Shown here one piece after another: positions 35,017-43,662 of a DNA stretch of 64,000 bases. A program made the translations under genes and the position numbers. The stretch lies in assembly GCF_011751765.2 (NCBI RefSeq), contig NZ_CP061169.1, forward strand, positions 3,286,001-3,350,000. Direction: 5' to 3'. The stretch's first letter is position 1. Every line of letters begins with the position of its first letter. The notes under the pieces are model-generated. The model was not told the origin of the DNA, did not search any database, and saw only the letters and a program-made list of their open reading frames with translations. The stretch comes from Paramicrobacterium chengjingii (GTDB taxonomy: Bacteria > Actinomycetota > Actinomycetes > Actinomycetales > Microbacteriaceae).

Positions 35017-37056
35017 ATGAATCCTTCTTCGCTCTCGCGCGTGCTGGCACCGATGAAGATCGGGGACATCGAACTCAAGAATCGAGTTTTCGTTCCGCCG
35101 CACACGACCAACTACGCAATCGATAACGCGATAAGCCAACGCAACATCGATTACCTCACACGTAAAGCGCGTGGCGGAGCGGGGCTGATCTTCACTGAGG
35201 GCATCCGCGTGCACCCGTCGAGTCTGCGACGGTTCGGGCTAGGCGGTTACGAGCCCGAAGCTCAGCGTGGCTTCGAACGCCTCGCCGATGGCGTGCACGA
35301 CGCTGGAGCAAGACTCTTCGCTCAGGTTCTGCACACCGGGCGTCATGACGGCAGCGAGTGGACAGGAATGTGGGCGCCCAGTGCGCACCCCTGGGCGTCG
35401 GGTCGCGAAGTTCCGCATTCACTTCGGACGTCTGAAATTGGGCTGCTCACTCGTGCCTACACAACTGTGACGAAGTCGCTCATCGACGCCGGATTCGACG
35501 GCGCCGAGATTCATCTCGGACACGGACACCTGCTGCAGCAGTTTCTTTCACCTGTCACGAATACGCGGACGGATGCCTATGGCGGCGATTATGCAAATCG
35601 ACTGCGCTTTCCCCGCGAAATTCTCGAGGACGTCTTCAACACGATCGACGCCCCCATCGGACTTCGCATTAGCGCAGACGAGATGATGGCCGGCGGGCTC
35701 GACGTCGACGACATGCTTCAGATCTGCCATGACCTCGTTGAGGAGTTTCCCATCGCGTTTCTCCACGTCAGCCACTCGGCGTATGTCGGCGAGTACTCGC
35801 TCTCGACGCAGATGGCGGACATGTCTTTCGGTACGGCACCCTTCATGGAATACCCGCGGCGGTTCAAGAAGGAGTTCGCCGGCACGCCGATCCTCGCCGT
35901 ATGCCGCGTGGATGATCTCGAAACCGCCGAGGAGATTCTCGAATCGACCTCTGCCGACATGGTCGGTATGGCTCGCGCCCACATTGCGGACCCCGACCTT
36001 GTGCTCAAGATGTCAACGGGACAAGCTGATCAGATTCGTTCGTGCATCTCGTGCAACCAAGCATGCGTCGGGCGCCTTGAGAAGACGTTGCCCATTCGCT
36101 GCGTCGTGAACCCGGAGACGGGAATGGAAGCAGAATGGGCGAGCATCCCGCAGCCAACCGAGAGTTCGAACGTGCTCATCGTGGGCGGCGGACCTGCGGG
36201 AATGGAAGCCGCCATCGCCGCTCACGATCGTGGTCACAAAGTCGTGCTTGCGGAGTCATCACCGAAGCTGGGCGGTCAGGTACGTCTCATCGAGAAACTG
36301 TCAGCCAGAGAGCGATTCGGACTGCTCACGCATGAGCTGGAGCGCGACGTGCGGACGAGAGACATCGAGCTTCGCCTTGGCATAACCATCACCACAGCAG
36401 ACATCATCTCGGGACATTACGACAGCGTCATCCTGTCGACGGGTTCCTATCCCCCACCGGCCGAGAACTCCCGCATCAACGCATGGAACGCGATCAATGA
36501 CCCCGATGCTCTCGCACCGCACGTTGTGATCGTGGATGATGACGGCGGATGGGCTGCTCCCTCGCTCGCACTGACGTTGGCACAGAAGGGTCGCACTGTC
36601 GACATTGTCACGACCATGGACTCGGCGTTTCCCACCATCACGGTCTACTCGCGCCTCTCCCTCTACCCGCAGCTGGAGAAAGCCGGCATCGCTTTGCACG
36701 TTCTGAGCAACGTCCCTGATGACAACTCTGCGATAGAAGAGACGTTGGGCACACGCATCCCTCTCTCGCCCAACGTCGATGTCGTTGACGTTCGCCCCCA
36801 GATCGCCGCCGACGGGCTGGCGCGCGAACTCGAAGCTCTGAACTTTGTGCTCCCCGTACACGTCGTGGGCGATGCCCACGCACCTCGTTCTGCAATGGAA
36901 GCGACATTTGAGGGGCGCGGTGCCGGCTACCTCGTCGGCGTCACCATCGGCGACGAATGGAACGGACCCGCACTTCGTGCACCCTACGTCGACAGCAGCG
37001 GCGGCGAACTCATTACCGATCTGATCACCCACGACCTAGCAAAGGCAGGAAGCTGA
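35017..37056 (+). CDS. Fe-S flavin ene-reductase, 2,4-dienoyl-CoA reductase / trimethylamine dehydrogenase type
   Basis: A 679-residue multidomain flavoenzyme. Residues 1-335 are an old-yellow-enzyme barrel with active-site motif GAEIHLGHGHLLQQFLSP and NTRTDAYGG. A 4Fe-4S site follows at C343, C346, C350 and C362. From residue 386 a second dinucleotide domain begins with VLIVGGGPAGMEAA. Electrons pass from NAD(P)H through FAD and Fe-S to FMN to reduce a C=C bond, or the reverse in amine oxidation. ATG 35017 follows GAGG by about 6 bases; a longer frame from 34963 has no site. First in a seven-gene operon and coupled to the amidohydrolase (TGATG). Confidence 0.9.
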   Translation: MNPSSLSRVLAPMKIGDIELKNRVFVPPHTTNYAIDNAISQRNIDYLTRKARGGAGLIFTEGIRVHPSSLRRFGLGGYEPEAQRGFERLADGVHDAGARLFAQVLHTGRHDGSEWTGMWAPSAHPWASGREVPHSLRTSEIGLLTRAYTTVTKSLIDAGFDGAEIHLGHGHLLQQFLSPVTNTRTDAYGGDYANRLRFPREILEDVFNTIDAPIGLRISADEMMAGGLDVDDMLQICHDLVEEFPIAFLHVSHSAYVGEYSLSTQMADMSFGTAPFMEYPRRFKKEFAGTPILAVCRVDDLETAEEILESTSADMVGMARAHIADPDLVLKMSTGQADQIRSCISCNQACVGRLEKTLPIRCVVNPETGMEAEWASIPQPTESSNVLIVGGGPAGMEAAIAAHDRGHKVVLAESSPKLGGQVRLIEKLSARERFGLLTHELERDVRTRDIELRLGITITTADIISGHYDSVILSTGSYPPPAENSRINAWNAINDPDALAPHVVIVDDDGGWAAPSLALTLAQKGRTVDIVTTMDSAFPTITVYSRLSLYPQLEKAGIALHVLSNVPDDNSAIEETLGTRIPLSPNVDVVDVRPQIAADGLARELEALNFVLPVHVVGDAHAPRSAMEATFEGRGAGYLVGVTIGDEWNGPALRAPYVDSSGGELITDLITHDLAKAGS

Positions 37057-38450
37057 TGTCTGACAGCGAAGAATTCGATCTCGTAATCGAAGGCGGAACC
37101 GTCGTCGATGAACAGAGTGAGCGCACTCTCAACGTCTATGTCCGAAACGGCTCGATCGCCGCCATCACTGAACCGCATGAACAACTCACAACTCGACAGA
37201 CACTGGATGCACGCGGACTTTCTGTTCTGCCGGGCATGATCGATGCCCACACGCACTTCCGTACCTGGTCAAAGCACTCAGACACCTTCGGCGAGATGGC
37301 TGATGCTGCTGCCGCAGGCGGGATCACCACGGTTGCGGGTTTCGTGATGGGGATGAATGCGCACGGGACAACGCTCGCGTCGCGCGTTCGGGAATGCCTC
37401 GCTGACGCGAGCTCCACTTCTCCCATCGACTTTGCATTTCACGCGGCCATTGCCGATGAGAAGCACACGCTTGATGAGCTCAGCGAGATGGTTGAGCTGG
37501 GCGTCACATCATTCAAGATGTTCATGATCAATCGGGCCAGACGCATGATGGTCGATGATGGCTTTCTGCTCGCCGCGATGAAACACATCTCGCAGTTGGG
37601 CGGCTTGCCAATGGTGCACGCCGAACTCGAAGACCTGTCGATGGCACTTGCCGCCGAAGCCCGCGACAACCCCGCGCTGAACCACGTGCAACGGTTCGTG
37701 GCTGCCCGTCCGACATGGCTCGAGGCGGAGGCAACGCGGCGTGCCATTCAAATCGCGCACCAGGCAGACGTGCCATTGTACGTCGTGCACGTCACGTGCG
37801 AAGACGCTCTCAATGAGATTCGCCGTGCGCGGCAGCAGGGTCTCATTGTCTTTGCCGAGACGTGCCCGCAGTACCTCAGCCTCACCGAGGACGAAATGGA
37901 ACGTCAGGGTGGGCTGGTGAAGGTTGCTCCCCCGCTTCGTTCGGAGCACGACCGGCGGGCGCTTGTCGACGCCGTGCTGAGCGGCGAGATCAACGTGGTC
38001 TCATCGGACCACGCGCCCTACACGCGGGAGGTGAAGACAGATACCGCGACAGACTTTCTCGACATCCCCGTCGGCATGCCCGGCACGCAGACACTCGTCG
38101 GCGTGACGTGGAAAGTGCTCTCAGAAGCCGGGGGCAGCCCACGCGACCTGGTGCGCGTGCTCGCCGCTAACCCATCGCGCGTTTTCGGATTCACGAGAAA
38201 AGGGCGGATCGAGGTTGGTGCGGACGCAGACATCACGCTCGTGAACTTCGACGACAGCACGGTCGTCAGCGCCGCCAAACTGCACGGGCCCGCGGGATAC
38301 AGTGCGTACGAAGACTGGCGGTTACCCCTGCGCATTGTCGAGACGTTGCAACGCGGCCAGTCTGTACTGAAGAACGACACGGTCTGCACGAACGAGGTCG
38401 GCCGATTCATCGCGCGTACACCGAACAGCGGTGCGGAGGCACGCCGATGA
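37056..38450 (+). CDS. Dihydropyrimidinase/allantoinase-like cyclic amidohydrolase
   Basis: A 464-residue metal-dependent amidohydrolase that should open a cyclic amide or imide ring. Metal ligands are H65 and H67 in DAHTHFR; a probable carboxylated Lys lies in TSFKMFM. His follow in MVHAE and VVHVTCEDA, and the catalytic Asp in SSDHAPY. ATG 37056 shares a base with the previous stop. It lies between an ene-reductase and an isochorismatase-type amidase, the order expected for ring reduction, ring opening and amide cleavage of an N-heterocycle (inference). Confidence 0.88.
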   Translation: MSDSEEFDLVIEGGTVVDEQSERTLNVYVRNGSIAAITEPHEQLTTRQTLDARGLSVLPGMIDAHTHFRTWSKHSDTFGEMADAAAAGGITTVAGFVMGMNAHGTTLASRVRECLADASSTSPIDFAFHAAIADEKHTLDELSEMVELGVTSFKMFMINRARRMMVDDGFLLAAMKHISQLGGLPMVHAELEDLSMALAAEARDNPALNHVQRFVAARPTWLEAEATRRAIQIAHQADVPLYVVHVTCEDALNEIRRARQQGLIVFAETCPQYLSLTEDEMERQGGLVKVAPPLRSEHDRRALVDAVLSGEINVVSSDHAPYTREVKTDTATDFLDIPVGMPGTQTLVGVTWKVLSEAGGSPRDLVRVLAANPSRVFGFTRKGRIEVGADADITLVNFDDSTVVSAAKLHGPAGYSAYEDWRLPLRIVETLQRGQSVLKNDTVCTNEVGRFIARTPNSGAEARR

Positions 38451-39163
38451 GTTACCTCGACTGGAACGCCGTGCACGACACCCTCGTGCCCGACCTCGAT
38501 GCGCAGGATCGAGGTGTCATCGAATCGACAAAATACGGCTCAACGCAGGGAATCGGCGAGCGCCCAGCTCTTATTCTGGTCGATTTTCAAAACGCGTATC
38601 TCGGCCTCGACCACCCCATTCTCGACCAACTCGACACCTACTCAAGCGGAGGCGGCGAGGGGGCGTGGGCGGCACTACGGCGAACACTCCCGGTTCTGGC
38701 TACAGCCCGCGGCGCCGGCGTTCCCGTTGTGCTCAGCCGAATCGCCTACCCGCGCACGGCAGAAGGCGACAACGGATTCGTGAAGAAGCGCGGAGCATCG
38801 CCTCACTTCATCGAGGGCTCAGATGGCACCCGTTACGCAGACGAACTGCAGCCGGAGCACGGCGACATTCTCGTCACGAAGCGAGCGGCTAGCTGCTTTC
38901 AAGGAACGTCACTTCATGACGCGCTCTCGGCGCTCGGCGTCGACAGCATCCTCGTTGCAGGCTTATCAACAAGCGGATGCGTTCGCGCGACGGTCGTCGA
39001 CGGTGCCGCTTTGGGGTATCGATGCTCCGTCATCGTTGATGGCACTGCCGACCGCATCCAACTCTCACGACGGGTTGCCCTCTTCGACATTTGGATGAAG
39101 TACGGCGACCTCGTGATGGCGGATGCTGCAGCTCAGCTCATGGAAGCACAAAAGGAGAAGTAG
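38447..39163 (+). CDS. Isochorismatase-fold amidase, N-carbamoylsarcosine amidase-like
   Basis: A 238-residue cysteine hydrolase with the catalytic triad visible: Asp in ILVDFQNAY, Lys in VTKRAASCF and Cys in LSTSGCVRAT. Family members with this size and motif set hydrolyse N-carbamoyl groups or maleamate-type amides and release ammonia. ATG 38447 overlaps the amidohydrolase stop (ATGA), implying that it acts on the ring-opened product. Confidence 0.87.
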   Translation: MSYLDWNAVHDTLVPDLDAQDRGVIESTKYGSTQGIGERPALILVDFQNAYLGLDHPILDQLDTYSSGGGEGAWAALRRTLPVLATARGAGVPVVLSRIAYPRTAEGDNGFVKKRGASPHFIEGSDGTRYADELQPEHGDILVTKRAASCFQGTSLHDALSALGVDSILVAGLSTSGCVRATVVDGAALGYRCSVIVDGTADRIQLSRRVALFDIWMKYGDLVMADAAAQLMEAQKEK

Positions 39164-39167
39164 AAGC

Positions 39168-39611
39168 ATGTCACAGGTCGTTCGATCAGCAACCACATCA
39201 TGGACCGGAACATTGGCGGAAGGCGAAGGTTATCTCAGCGCTGGCTCCGGCGCGATAACCTCACTCCCGCTGACATTTCCGCGACGCATGGGAGAGCCGG
39301 AAGGGTTCACCAGCCCCGAAGAACTCTTGGCGTCAACACACGCATCCTGCTTCGCCATGTCACTCGCGAGCGCCCTTGCCGGGGCGGATGCGTCGTATGT
39401 CGAACTCGTCGTCACGGTCGAGGTGTCGCTGGACAGGGTCGATGGCGCACTGGCGGTCACTCACTCTGATGTGCAGGTTGCCGTCGACTCTCAGACGATC
39501 AATCAATCGAAGCTCGACGAACTGCTCGAGTCCGCCGACAAACGATGCCCTATGTCGCAGCTGATTCGACAGGGTGCCGGAGTCACGATCAGCGGCGTTG
39601 TTGAGGGATGA
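39168..39611 (+). CDS. OsmC-family thiol peroxidase
   Basis: A 147-residue OsmC/Ohr superfamily protein with the two redox cysteines in THASCFAM and DKRCPMSQ. It would reduce organic hydroperoxides. ATG 39168 follows AAAGGAG closely. Its presence in a catabolic operon suggests protection from peroxides made by the flavoenzyme upstream (inference). Confidence 0.9.
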   Translation: MSQVVRSATTSWTGTLAEGEGYLSAGSGAITSLPLTFPRRMGEPEGFTSPEELLASTHASCFAMSLASALAGADASYVELVVTVEVSLDRVDGALAVTHSDVQVAVDSQTINQSKLDELLESADKRCPMSQLIRQGAGVTISGVVEG

Positions 39612-39613
39612 CG

Positions 39614-40396
39614 ATGAGCACAAACCTCTTTGACCTGAGCGGGGCCCATGCTCTCGTCACTGGTAGCGGAGCGGGCGGGCTCGGCGCTGCGATGGCGATT
39701 GCCCTCGCTGGCGCCGGTGCCGACGTCGCCGTGCTCGAACTCGAATCGGGGAGTGAGCGAGCCGAACAAACCGCCGCGCGCATCGTTGACCACGGCGTCG
39801 AATCACTTACCGTCAGCGGAAACGTCGCTCATCAAGCATCCGTGAATCGTGCCGTGGCAACCATTGAGGAGCGGTGGGGTCACATCGACATTCTCGTCAA
39901 TGCCGCGGGAATTATGTTGCGAAAGCCCAGTGTCGAAACAGACATTGACGAGTGGCAGCACGTCATGGATGTGAACCTGACGGGCACGTGGCTGGTGAGC
40001 AACCGTGTGGCACCCGGAATGCTCGAGCGTGGCTACGGCCGCGTCATCAATGTGGCGTCTCAATATGCACAGCTGGCCGGACCCATGCCTGAGCCCGCCT
40101 ATTACGCGTCGAAGGGTGGCGTCGCCAACCTGACACGTGGACTCGCAAGCGAATGGGGCAGTCGGGGCATTACCGTGAACTGCATTGCTCCGGGCACCTT
40201 CTACCCGACCGCAATGACCCGCCCGCTGGCCGAAGACCCTGACCGGTTGACATGGATGAGTTCTCGAACCCTTCTCGGTCGCCTGGGGAACCCTGCGGCT
40301 GACTTATCGGGGCCCACAGTGTTTCTCGCGAGCGAAGCAAGTGCCTACGTGACTGGCGCATTAATTCCCGTCGATGGCGGGTGGACATCGTGGTGA
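39614..40396 (+). CDS. Short-chain dehydrogenase/reductase
   Basis: A 260-residue classical SDR with cofactor motif TGSGAGGLGAAM (one residue longer than usual between the glycines), NAAG, Ser of INVASQYA, and YxxxK in AYYASKGGV. ATG 39614 has GAGGG about 6 bases before it; ATG 39608, overlapping the OsmC stop, is also possible. Coupled to the lyase gene that follows. Confidence 0.9.
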   Translation: MSTNLFDLSGAHALVTGSGAGGLGAAMAIALAGAGADVAVLELESGSERAEQTAARIVDHGVESLTVSGNVAHQASVNRAVATIEERWGHIDILVNAAGIMLRKPSVETDIDEWQHVMDVNLTGTWLVSNRVAPGMLERGYGRVINVASQYAQLAGPMPEPAYYASKGGVANLTRGLASEWGSRGITVNCIAPGTFYPTAMTRPLAEDPDRLTWMSSRTLLGRLGNPAADLSGPTVFLASEASAYVTGALIPVDGGWTSW

Positions 40397-41187
40397 TCGA
40401 TACATTCTCTGACGTCCCCGCTCGCGTCGAGAAGGCTCGGACGCTGCGAGTTCTCCATCACGCACCAGAGTTGCTCAGTCTGATCAACGTCTGGGATGCG
40501 GCATCCGCTCGAGTGATTGCCGAGCTCGCAGGCACGCAGGCAATTGCGACGGCCGGGCACTCGATAGCCGCCTCACTCGGGTATCTCGATGGAGACGTGC
40601 CGCTCGACGAAATGCTCAACGTCGTGCGTCGCATCGCGGCAGCCGTAGACGTGCCGGTAACCGCCGACCTCGACGACGGCTATGGTAACGCCGGCGAAAC
40701 TGTTCGACGAGCGGTGTCGTGCGGCATCGTCGGCGTCAACATTGAAGATCGCCTTCGCCCCCTTGACGAATCGGCGCGCGCAATTCAAAGCGCCGTCGAC
40801 GGTGCCGCGTCAGAGGGCGTTCCCGTCGTTGTCAACGCGCGTACCGACGCATTCGTCATTGATCGCCACCGCCCGGTGGACGCGATGGTCTCTGACGCGA
40901 TCGAGCGGGGCCGCGCCTACTGCGATGCCGGAGCCGATTGTGTTTTCGTACCGGGCAACTTCGACGCACACATTGTGAAACGACTCGTCGCGGGAATCGG
41001 CTTGCGCCAAGTCAGCGTGATCGGCCTTCCTTTAATACCTCCCCCGGCCCAACTCCAGGAACTCGGTGTCGCACGGGTTTCTTACGGGCAATTCACACAA
41101 CGCGTCGCGCTCGGGTCGCTGCACGACCTGGCGCGCGCATTACTCGACGGCGGGACATTGCCGTCGGGCATCCCCGAATTGAACTAA
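40393..41187 (+). CDS. PEP mutase/isocitrate lyase family lyase
   Basis: About 264 residues of the PEP mutase/isocitrate lyase superfamily barrel. It shows NVWDAASARV at the start, the metal-binding pair in VTADLDDGYGN and GVNIEDRL, and NARTDAF. Members cleave 2-methyl(iso)citrate, 2,3-dimethylmalate, oxaloacetate or phosphonopyruvate-type acids. GTG 40393 overlaps the SDR stop as GTGA; GTG 40381 and 40390 are in frame. It probably performs the final carbon-carbon cleavage of this operon's pathway (inference). Confidence 0.85.
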   Translation: MIDTFSDVPARVEKARTLRVLHHAPELLSLINVWDAASARVIAELAGTQAIATAGHSIAASLGYLDGDVPLDEMLNVVRRIAAAVDVPVTADLDDGYGNAGETVRRAVSCGIVGVNIEDRLRPLDESARAIQSAVDGAASEGVPVVVNARTDAFVIDRHRPVDAMVSDAIERGRAYCDAGADCVFVPGNFDAHIVKRLVAGIGLRQVSVIGLPLIPPPAQLQELGVARVSYGQFTQRVALGSLHDLARALLDGGTLPSGIPELN

Positions 41188-41208
41188 TTACCCTAAGAGA
41201 AATGGACA

Positions 41209-42516
41209 ATGATGTCGAAAAATCTTCAAGACTCTGAAACAGCGTCTGCTCCACGTGTGGATGACGCCCGTAAAGTCGTGCTTGCCTCAATGATCGGCAA
41301 CGCGATGGAATGGTACGACTTTGCGGTCTACGGCTACTTCGCCGTGGTGATTGGCGAACAATTTTTCTCTGCTGGCACGCCCACGGTGCAGTTGCTCTCA
41401 TCGTTCGCCGTATTCGGTGTGGGGTTTGTCGCCCGCCCCTTGGGTGCCGTTGTATTCGGACACTTCGGCGACGTGCATGGTCGTAAGAAGGCGTTCTCGG
41501 TTTCTCTGCTGCTCATGTGCGCGGCAACGTTCTTAATGGGGTTGCTGCCAAACCACGAGACGGCCGGAACATTCGCCGTCGTCGCACTCGTGGTTCTTCG
41601 CCTGCTGCAGGGATTCTCCAACGGTGGCGAGTTTGGCGGGTCAGTTGCGTACTTGACCGAGAATGCGCCCCCGACGAAGCGCGGCTTCTGGGGCAGCTTT
41701 CAGCAGAACAGCCTCGTTATCGGACTGATGATCGGAACGATTGTGAGCGTAACGATTACGTCTACTCTCACAGCCGACCAGCTTTCTGCATGGGGCTGGA
41801 GACTTCCATTCCTTGCAGGAGTGCTTCTCGGAATTCCGGGCTATTACATTCGAATGAAGCTGGCCGACACGGCGGAGTACACAGAAAAGGTCGTGAACCC
41901 CGGAGAAAAGACTCGTCGGCCCATTCTCGAGGCACTTCAGCTGCATTGGAAAGACATGTTCCGTGCATTCTGGCTACCAGCATCGCCCGCGTTCTATGTG
42001 ATGATGACGTTTCTGCCGACATATCTGGCCACGCAATTGTTTTACACCGCGACCGAAGGCCTCTTGATCACCCTGGCAATGCAGATCATCTATGTGGGCA
42101 TGATGCCGCTCTCGGGCAAGCTCTCAGACAAGATTGGCCGTAAGCCAGTGATGCTTGGCGGCTACTCACTGGCGGCAATTGCGATCTATCCCGTGTTCAT
42201 GGCGTTCGCGCTGCAGAGTGTGCCTATCGCCATCCTCGCGGTTATTCCAATGTCAGTGGCACTGTCGGGAATGTTCGCTCCGTTGGCAGCGCTGATCACG
42301 GAGCTCTTCCCCGCGCGGATCCGGTATACCGCGCTTTCTGTGCCGTACAACATTCACGCAGCAATCCTGGGTGGGTTCACCCCGTATATCGCTACTCTTC
42401 TGATCAGCGTCACCGGGTGGAACGCAGCTCCCACGTTGCTCGTGATCGGAATTTCGGTCGTGTGCTTCATCGTCGTCTCGACGTTCCCCGAAACGCGAGG
42501 CCGCAAACTCACGTGA
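41209..42516 (+). CDS. MFS transporter, metabolite:H+ symporter (MHS) type
   Basis: A 435-residue, roughly 12-helix permease of the MHS family: ASMIGNAMEWYDFAVYGYFA at the first helix, FGHFGDVHGRKKA, RLLQGFSNGGEFGG and GKLSDKIGRKPVML. It is the last gene of the operon starting at 35017 and the likely importer of its substrate. Tandem ATGs at 41209 and 41212. Confidence 0.92.
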   Translation: MMSKNLQDSETASAPRVDDARKVVLASMIGNAMEWYDFAVYGYFAVVIGEQFFSAGTPTVQLLSSFAVFGVGFVARPLGAVVFGHFGDVHGRKKAFSVSLLLMCAATFLMGLLPNHETAGTFAVVALVVLRLLQGFSNGGEFGGSVAYLTENAPPTKRGFWGSFQQNSLVIGLMIGTIVSVTITSTLTADQLSAWGWRLPFLAGVLLGIPGYYIRMKLADTAEYTEKVVNPGEKTRRPILEALQLHWKDMFRAFWLPASPAFYVMMTFLPTYLATQLFYTATEGLLITLAMQIIYVGMMPLSGKLSDKIGRKPVMLGGYSLAAIAIYPVFMAFALQSVPIAILAVIPMSVALSGMFAPLAALITELFPARIRYTALSVPYNIHAAILGGFTPYIATLLISVTGWNAAPTLLVIGISVVCFIVVSTFPETRGRKLT

Positions 42517-42571
42517 TCTGAGGCCCAAGGATAGCGCGGACACAACCACTACGAGTGAATTGAATCATGGG

Positions 42572-43549
42572 TCAGCCGAACCGAGCTACAAGGTGGTCGT
42601 ATGCTGAATCAACCTTCTCGTCCACTTTGCGCCGTTCAGCCGTAGAGTACCAATCGATAATTTCGCGCGCGCCTTCGGCGAATGGTGTTCTCGCGACCCA
42701 TCCAGGCACTAGCCGACGAATCTTCGCGTTGTCGAACCAGACCGAATGCGAGTAGTCGCCCAGTAATCGGCCGCCAAATTCTGGAAGTTCGCGAGCGATC
42801 GTGTCGCTGGCCACGCGCACAATCTGCGCCTCAACGTTGAGGAGCCGAGCAAAAGTGCGAACGATCTCGTTCCAGGTGAGGTGTTCGTCAGATGTGATGT
42901 GTATGGCACTGCCGATGACGTGTGGATTACCCAGAAGCTCGACAAATGCTTCGGCAAAGTCGCGAGAATGAGTCAATGTCCACCACGTGGTGCCGTCCCC
43001 GTGAACCACAATGGGCTTTCCTGCCAGCATCCGGTGGAGCGATGTCCAACCGCCAATGAGAGGCATGTTGCCCCCATCATACGTGTGCGACGGCCGGACA
43101 GTTGTGAACGGAAACCCGGTCTCGCGATAGGCCTCGGTCAAGAGGTCCTCGCCAGCGATCTTGTCGCGGGAATACTGCCAGTACGGATTTCGCAGTGGTG
43201 TGCTCTCAGTAATCGGAAGCGCTGCAACAGGCTTCTGATATGCCGACGCAGACGAAAGGAATACGTACTGGCTAATCGTTCCGGCGAACGTCTCTATGTC
43301 AGCCACCACATGCTCGGGCCTGTAGGCACGAAAATTGACAACTACATCGAACTCGTGGCCGGCAATCGCGCGGCGAATGCTTCCAGGATCATCAGCGTCA
43401 CCGCGAAGTTCGATGATGCCGTCAACGACCGAGCGCTCGTGAGAGACTCCACGGTTGATATTTGTGACCTGCCACCCCCGCTCGAGGGCGCGTTTCGCAA
43501 CCCACCACGAAATTATTCCGTTACCACCGATTATCAACAGTCGTTGCAT
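42572..43549 (-). CDS. NAD-dependent sugar epimerase/dehydratase (extended SDR)
   Basis: A 325-residue extended SDR with a Rossmann start LLIIGGNGIISWWVAKRAL, Ser in FLSSASAYQ and YxxxK in QYSRDK, followed by TTVRPSHTYDGGNMPL. It resembles NAD-dependent epimerase/reductase proteins that act on nucleotide sugars or small hydroxyketones. ATG 43549 has GAGAGGAA about 10 bases upstream. Last gene of the MaoC-TPP-kinase-epimerase unit; there is a 113-bp gap to the kinase. Confidence 0.85.
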   Translation of the reverse strand: MQRLLIIGGNGIISWWVAKRALERGWQVTNINRGVSHERSVVDGIIELRGDADDPGSIRRAIAGHEFDVVVNFRAYRPEHVVADIETFAGTISQYVFLSSASAYQKPVAALPITESTPLRNPYWQYSRDKIAGEDLLTEAYRETGFPFTTVRPSHTYDGGNMPLIGGWTSLHRMLAGKPIVVHGDGTTWWTLTHSRDFAEAFVELLGNPHVIGSAIHITSDEHLTWNEIVRTFARLLNVEAQIVRVASDTIARELPEFGGRLLGDYSHSVWFDNAKIRRLVPGWVARTPFAEGAREIIDWYSTAERRKVDEKVDSAYDHLVARFG

Positions 43550-43662
43550 CGCGGGTTGTTCCTCTCGAGAACCTGTCTGCGAGAACGAAGCTCGTCTCTC
43601 GCGTTCTATGCCGGCGTTGCCTTCTTGCGCCACCATCTGGCTTGCAACTCACACAGCGCGGG

